A stretch of DNA of 11,169 bases. It comes from an uncultured Bacteroidales bacterium. GTDB lineage: Bacteria > Bacteroidota > Bacteroidia > Bacteroidales > Paludibacteraceae. A model generated the notes under the pieces. The model worked only from the letters and a program-made list of their open reading frames with translations. It was not told the origin of the DNA and did no database searches. The position numbers and the translations under genes are program-made. The stretch is taken from the NCBI GenBank assembly GCA_934728255.1, contig CAKVEC010000022.1, positions 1 through 11,169 on the forward strand. The letters run 5' to 3'. Every line of letters starts with the position of its first letter. Position 1 is the stretch's first letter. Shown one piece after another: positions 10,501-11,169 of this stretch.

Positions 10501-10528
10501 CAATACGGAAATTGTGCATTGTGCATTG
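10498..10528. repeat. Hairpin followed by ATTGTGC heptamer repeats
   Basis: GCACAAT (10498-10504) pairs with ATTGTGC (10511-10517) across a 6-base loop. The right arm is itself the first of two ATTGTGC copies plus ATTG (10511-10528), so a second pairing register is possible. Confidence 0.45.
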
Positions 10529-10599
10529 ATAATGTTCTCTGCTGCAAGAATAAACAAACGCAACCTAATTTGATTTTTATCAACAAAATGCAACCGGTG

Positions 10600-10631
10600 T
10601 TTGGCGATATGCAAAAATTGTTGTACCTTTG
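10600..10631 (+). promoter_or_regulatory. Bacteroidota-type promoter driving the structured RNA
   Basis: TTTG (10600-10603), exactly 20 bases, then TACCTTTG (10624-10631) match the -33 and -7 consensus in every fixed position. Transcription should begin near 10637. No open reading frame with a plausible start follows directly; instead the sequence begins a long base-paired rod at about 10640. Confidence 0.78.
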
Positions 10632-10636
10632 CGAGG

Positions 10637-10872
10637 TAAAAATACAAAAGGCGTTTATTGACGCTTGTTTTGGTGTCCTGAATCCTGCAAGATTTTTTAG
10701 TCACCCAAGACAAGATGGCGATAGATGTCCTCGTGATATGTATCCGCAACACCCGTGCGGTGTATGTACATATCGGCGTGGACTGATGTTGTTTATTCTT
10801 GTGGCAGGGTCTTGCAGGAACCTAAGGATTGAGAATAAGCATATACTCGGTTCGCGCTTTTTGTTATTTATA
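10637..10872 (+). ncRNA. Structured non-coding RNA, 6S-RNA-like rod
   Basis: The predicted transcript folds into one long interrupted helix. From outside inward: AAATACAAAAGGCG (10640-10653) with CGCTTTTTGTTATTT (10855-10869), one bulge; GCTTGTTTT (10663-10671) with AGAATAAGC (10832-10840), including two wobbles; GTCCT (10675-10679) with AGGAT (10825-10829); TCCTGCAAGA (10683-10692) with TCTTGCAGGA (10810-10819), perfect; ACAAGA (10710-10715) with TCTTGT (10797-10802); GTCC (10727-10730) with GGAC (10780-10783); GATATGTA (10735-10742) with TACATATC (10767-10774); and CCGCA (10744-10748) with TGCGG (10756-10760). The 5' and 3' ends close the rod and the 3' strand is U-rich, as expected of 6S RNA, which binds the housekeeping RNA polymerase by mimicking an open promoter. 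The Rfam motif Bacteroidales-1 is another possible name. It lacks the RNase P, tmRNA and SRP RNA signatures I know. Confidence 0.62.
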
Positions 10873-10878
10873 GGTTCC
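10817..10878 (+). repeat. Alternative stem GGAACCTA / TAGGTTCC at the RNA 3' end
   Basis: GGAACCTA (10817-10824) and TAGGTTCC (10871-10878) are perfect 8-bp arms, extended by GCA/TGC (10814-10816 with 10881-10883) across a 2-base bulge. Forming it would break the TCTTGCAGGA strand of the rod, so the two folds compete. It may mark a longer primary transcript, a termination or processing signal, or chance. Confidence 0.4.
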
Positions 10879-10972
10879 TATGCACCTACTACGCGCTAAG
10901 AGAGCGACCGCTATGCGCTCCTGAACGCTTTTGACAAAGCAATGAAAGAAAATCAATGACCTCTGCAGAGAG

Positions 10973-11169
10973 ATGATTCGTATCAATCCCGCCAAAAACA
11001 GCATCGAGTATTCAACCAACGACGGGCGTACGTGGTCTTCGCGTTGTACAAGTTCTATGTATGGTGAGTTTCAAAGTCTGATGGACGGCGGAAACGAACT
11101 GCTTGCCCAAACCACAAAGGGGCTTTACTATTCTACCAACGAGGGACGCACTTGGAGTAAAAGACACTA
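10973..11169 (+). CDS. Asp-box-like repeat protein, 3' end outside window
   Basis: From the ATG at 10973 (preceded by AGAGAG) the frame stays open for 65 codons to the window end. An in-frame TGA lies at 10943-10945, so the start is within 30 bp of this ATG. The protein has no signal peptide. It shows two nearly identical segments 40 residues apart: EYSTNDGRTWS (12-22) and YYSTNEGRTWS (52-62). These match the Asp-box outline S-x-D/N-x-G-x-T-W, seen in beta-propeller folds such as sialidases and in many secreted repeat proteins. Between them lies a less regular GEFQSLMDGGNELLAQTTKG stretch (31-50), which probably repeats with the same period. Function unknown; more repeats probably follow beyond the window. 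Confidence 0.65.
   Translation, partial: MIRINPAKNSIEYSTNDGRTWSSRCTSSMYGEFQSLMDGGNELLAQTTKGLYYSTNEGRTWSKRH

Larger units (their letters stand above)
9999..10599. other. Gene-free intergenic stretch rich in repeats and inverted repeats
   Basis: No convincing coding frame lies here. From left to right it holds the secA leader and promoter (10025-10091), three ATTAACA heptamers (10099-10119), an inverted repeat (10134-10171), 11-bp phased repeats (10218-10286), a 111-bp palindrome (10322-10432), another inverted repeat (10462-10500), a hairpin with ATTGTGC heptamers (10498-10528), and a small palindrome flanked by GCAACC (10560-10595) just before the RNA promoter. The rest is AT-rich sequence in which I see nothing further. 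Confidence 0.6.

Noticed and set aside
9999..10599. A replication origin, given AT-richness and repeated motifs
   Set aside because: I found no cluster of good DnaA boxes and no dnaA, dnaN or similar gene; only single-mismatch matches. GC skew could reopen the question.
10715..10786. A 23-codon ORF (MAIDVLVICIRN...) inside the RNA
   Set aside because: It lies within paired rod strands, lacks a leader signal, and is of a length expected by chance.
10519..10899. Plus-strand open frame of 126 codons through the structured RNA
   Set aside because: It begins upstream of the strong promoter, has no ribosome-binding context, and its sequence is dictated by base-paired arms. The RNA explains the region better.

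Overview
The window looks like chromosomal DNA from a member of the Bacteroidales (Bacteroidota). Three things point there. The secA product has the long, insertion-bearing form (1112 aa) seen in that phylum. One gene encodes a DUF3078 outer-membrane protein. Two intergenic sites match the Bacteroidota promoter pattern, a -33 TTTG-like box, 20 bases, then TAnnTTTG. I do not commit to a genus. I see no tRNA, rRNA, CRISPR array, insertion sequence or prophage gene.

Layout. (1) Positions 1-2359, plus strand: the 3' part of a DUF2264 gene, then after 4 bp a GH88/GH105-type unsaturated glycuronyl hydrolase with a signal peptide. The pair looks like the end of a polysaccharide-utilisation operon handling acidic glycans. 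(2) Positions 2374-6444, minus strand, read right to left: a small secreted beta-barrel-like protein, a DUF3078 outer-membrane protein, an M20 metallopeptidase and a Rossmann/DUF2520 protein. Spacings are 87, 47 and 4 bp, so the last two are very probably one transcript and all four may be. This block ends tail to tail with the GH88/GH105 gene; an AT-rich hairpin covers both stop codons. (3) Positions 6660-9998, minus strand: secA, complete from the N-terminal region to the zinc-binding tail, with its own promoter about 65 bp upstream. (4) Positions 9999-10599: 600 bp without a convincing gene but rich in structure: inverted repeats, heptamer tandem repeats, 11-bp phased repeats and a 111-bp imperfect palindrome with perfect 23-bp outer arms. 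(5) Positions 10600-10878, plus strand: a textbook Bacteroidota promoter followed by about 235 nt that fold into one long interrupted rod whose closing stem starts within a few bases of the predicted transcription start. This is the architecture of 6S RNA and is the strongest non-coding candidate here. (6) Positions 10973-11169, plus strand: the start of a gene for a repeat protein with Asp-box-like motifs, cut by the window end.

The genes are mostly cell-envelope functions: protein export (SecA), two exported outer-membrane proteins that would be Sec clients, and glycan and peptide breakdown. The most unusual part is the 1-kb stretch right of secA, where repeats, a large palindrome, a structured RNA and a repeat-protein gene lie side by side.
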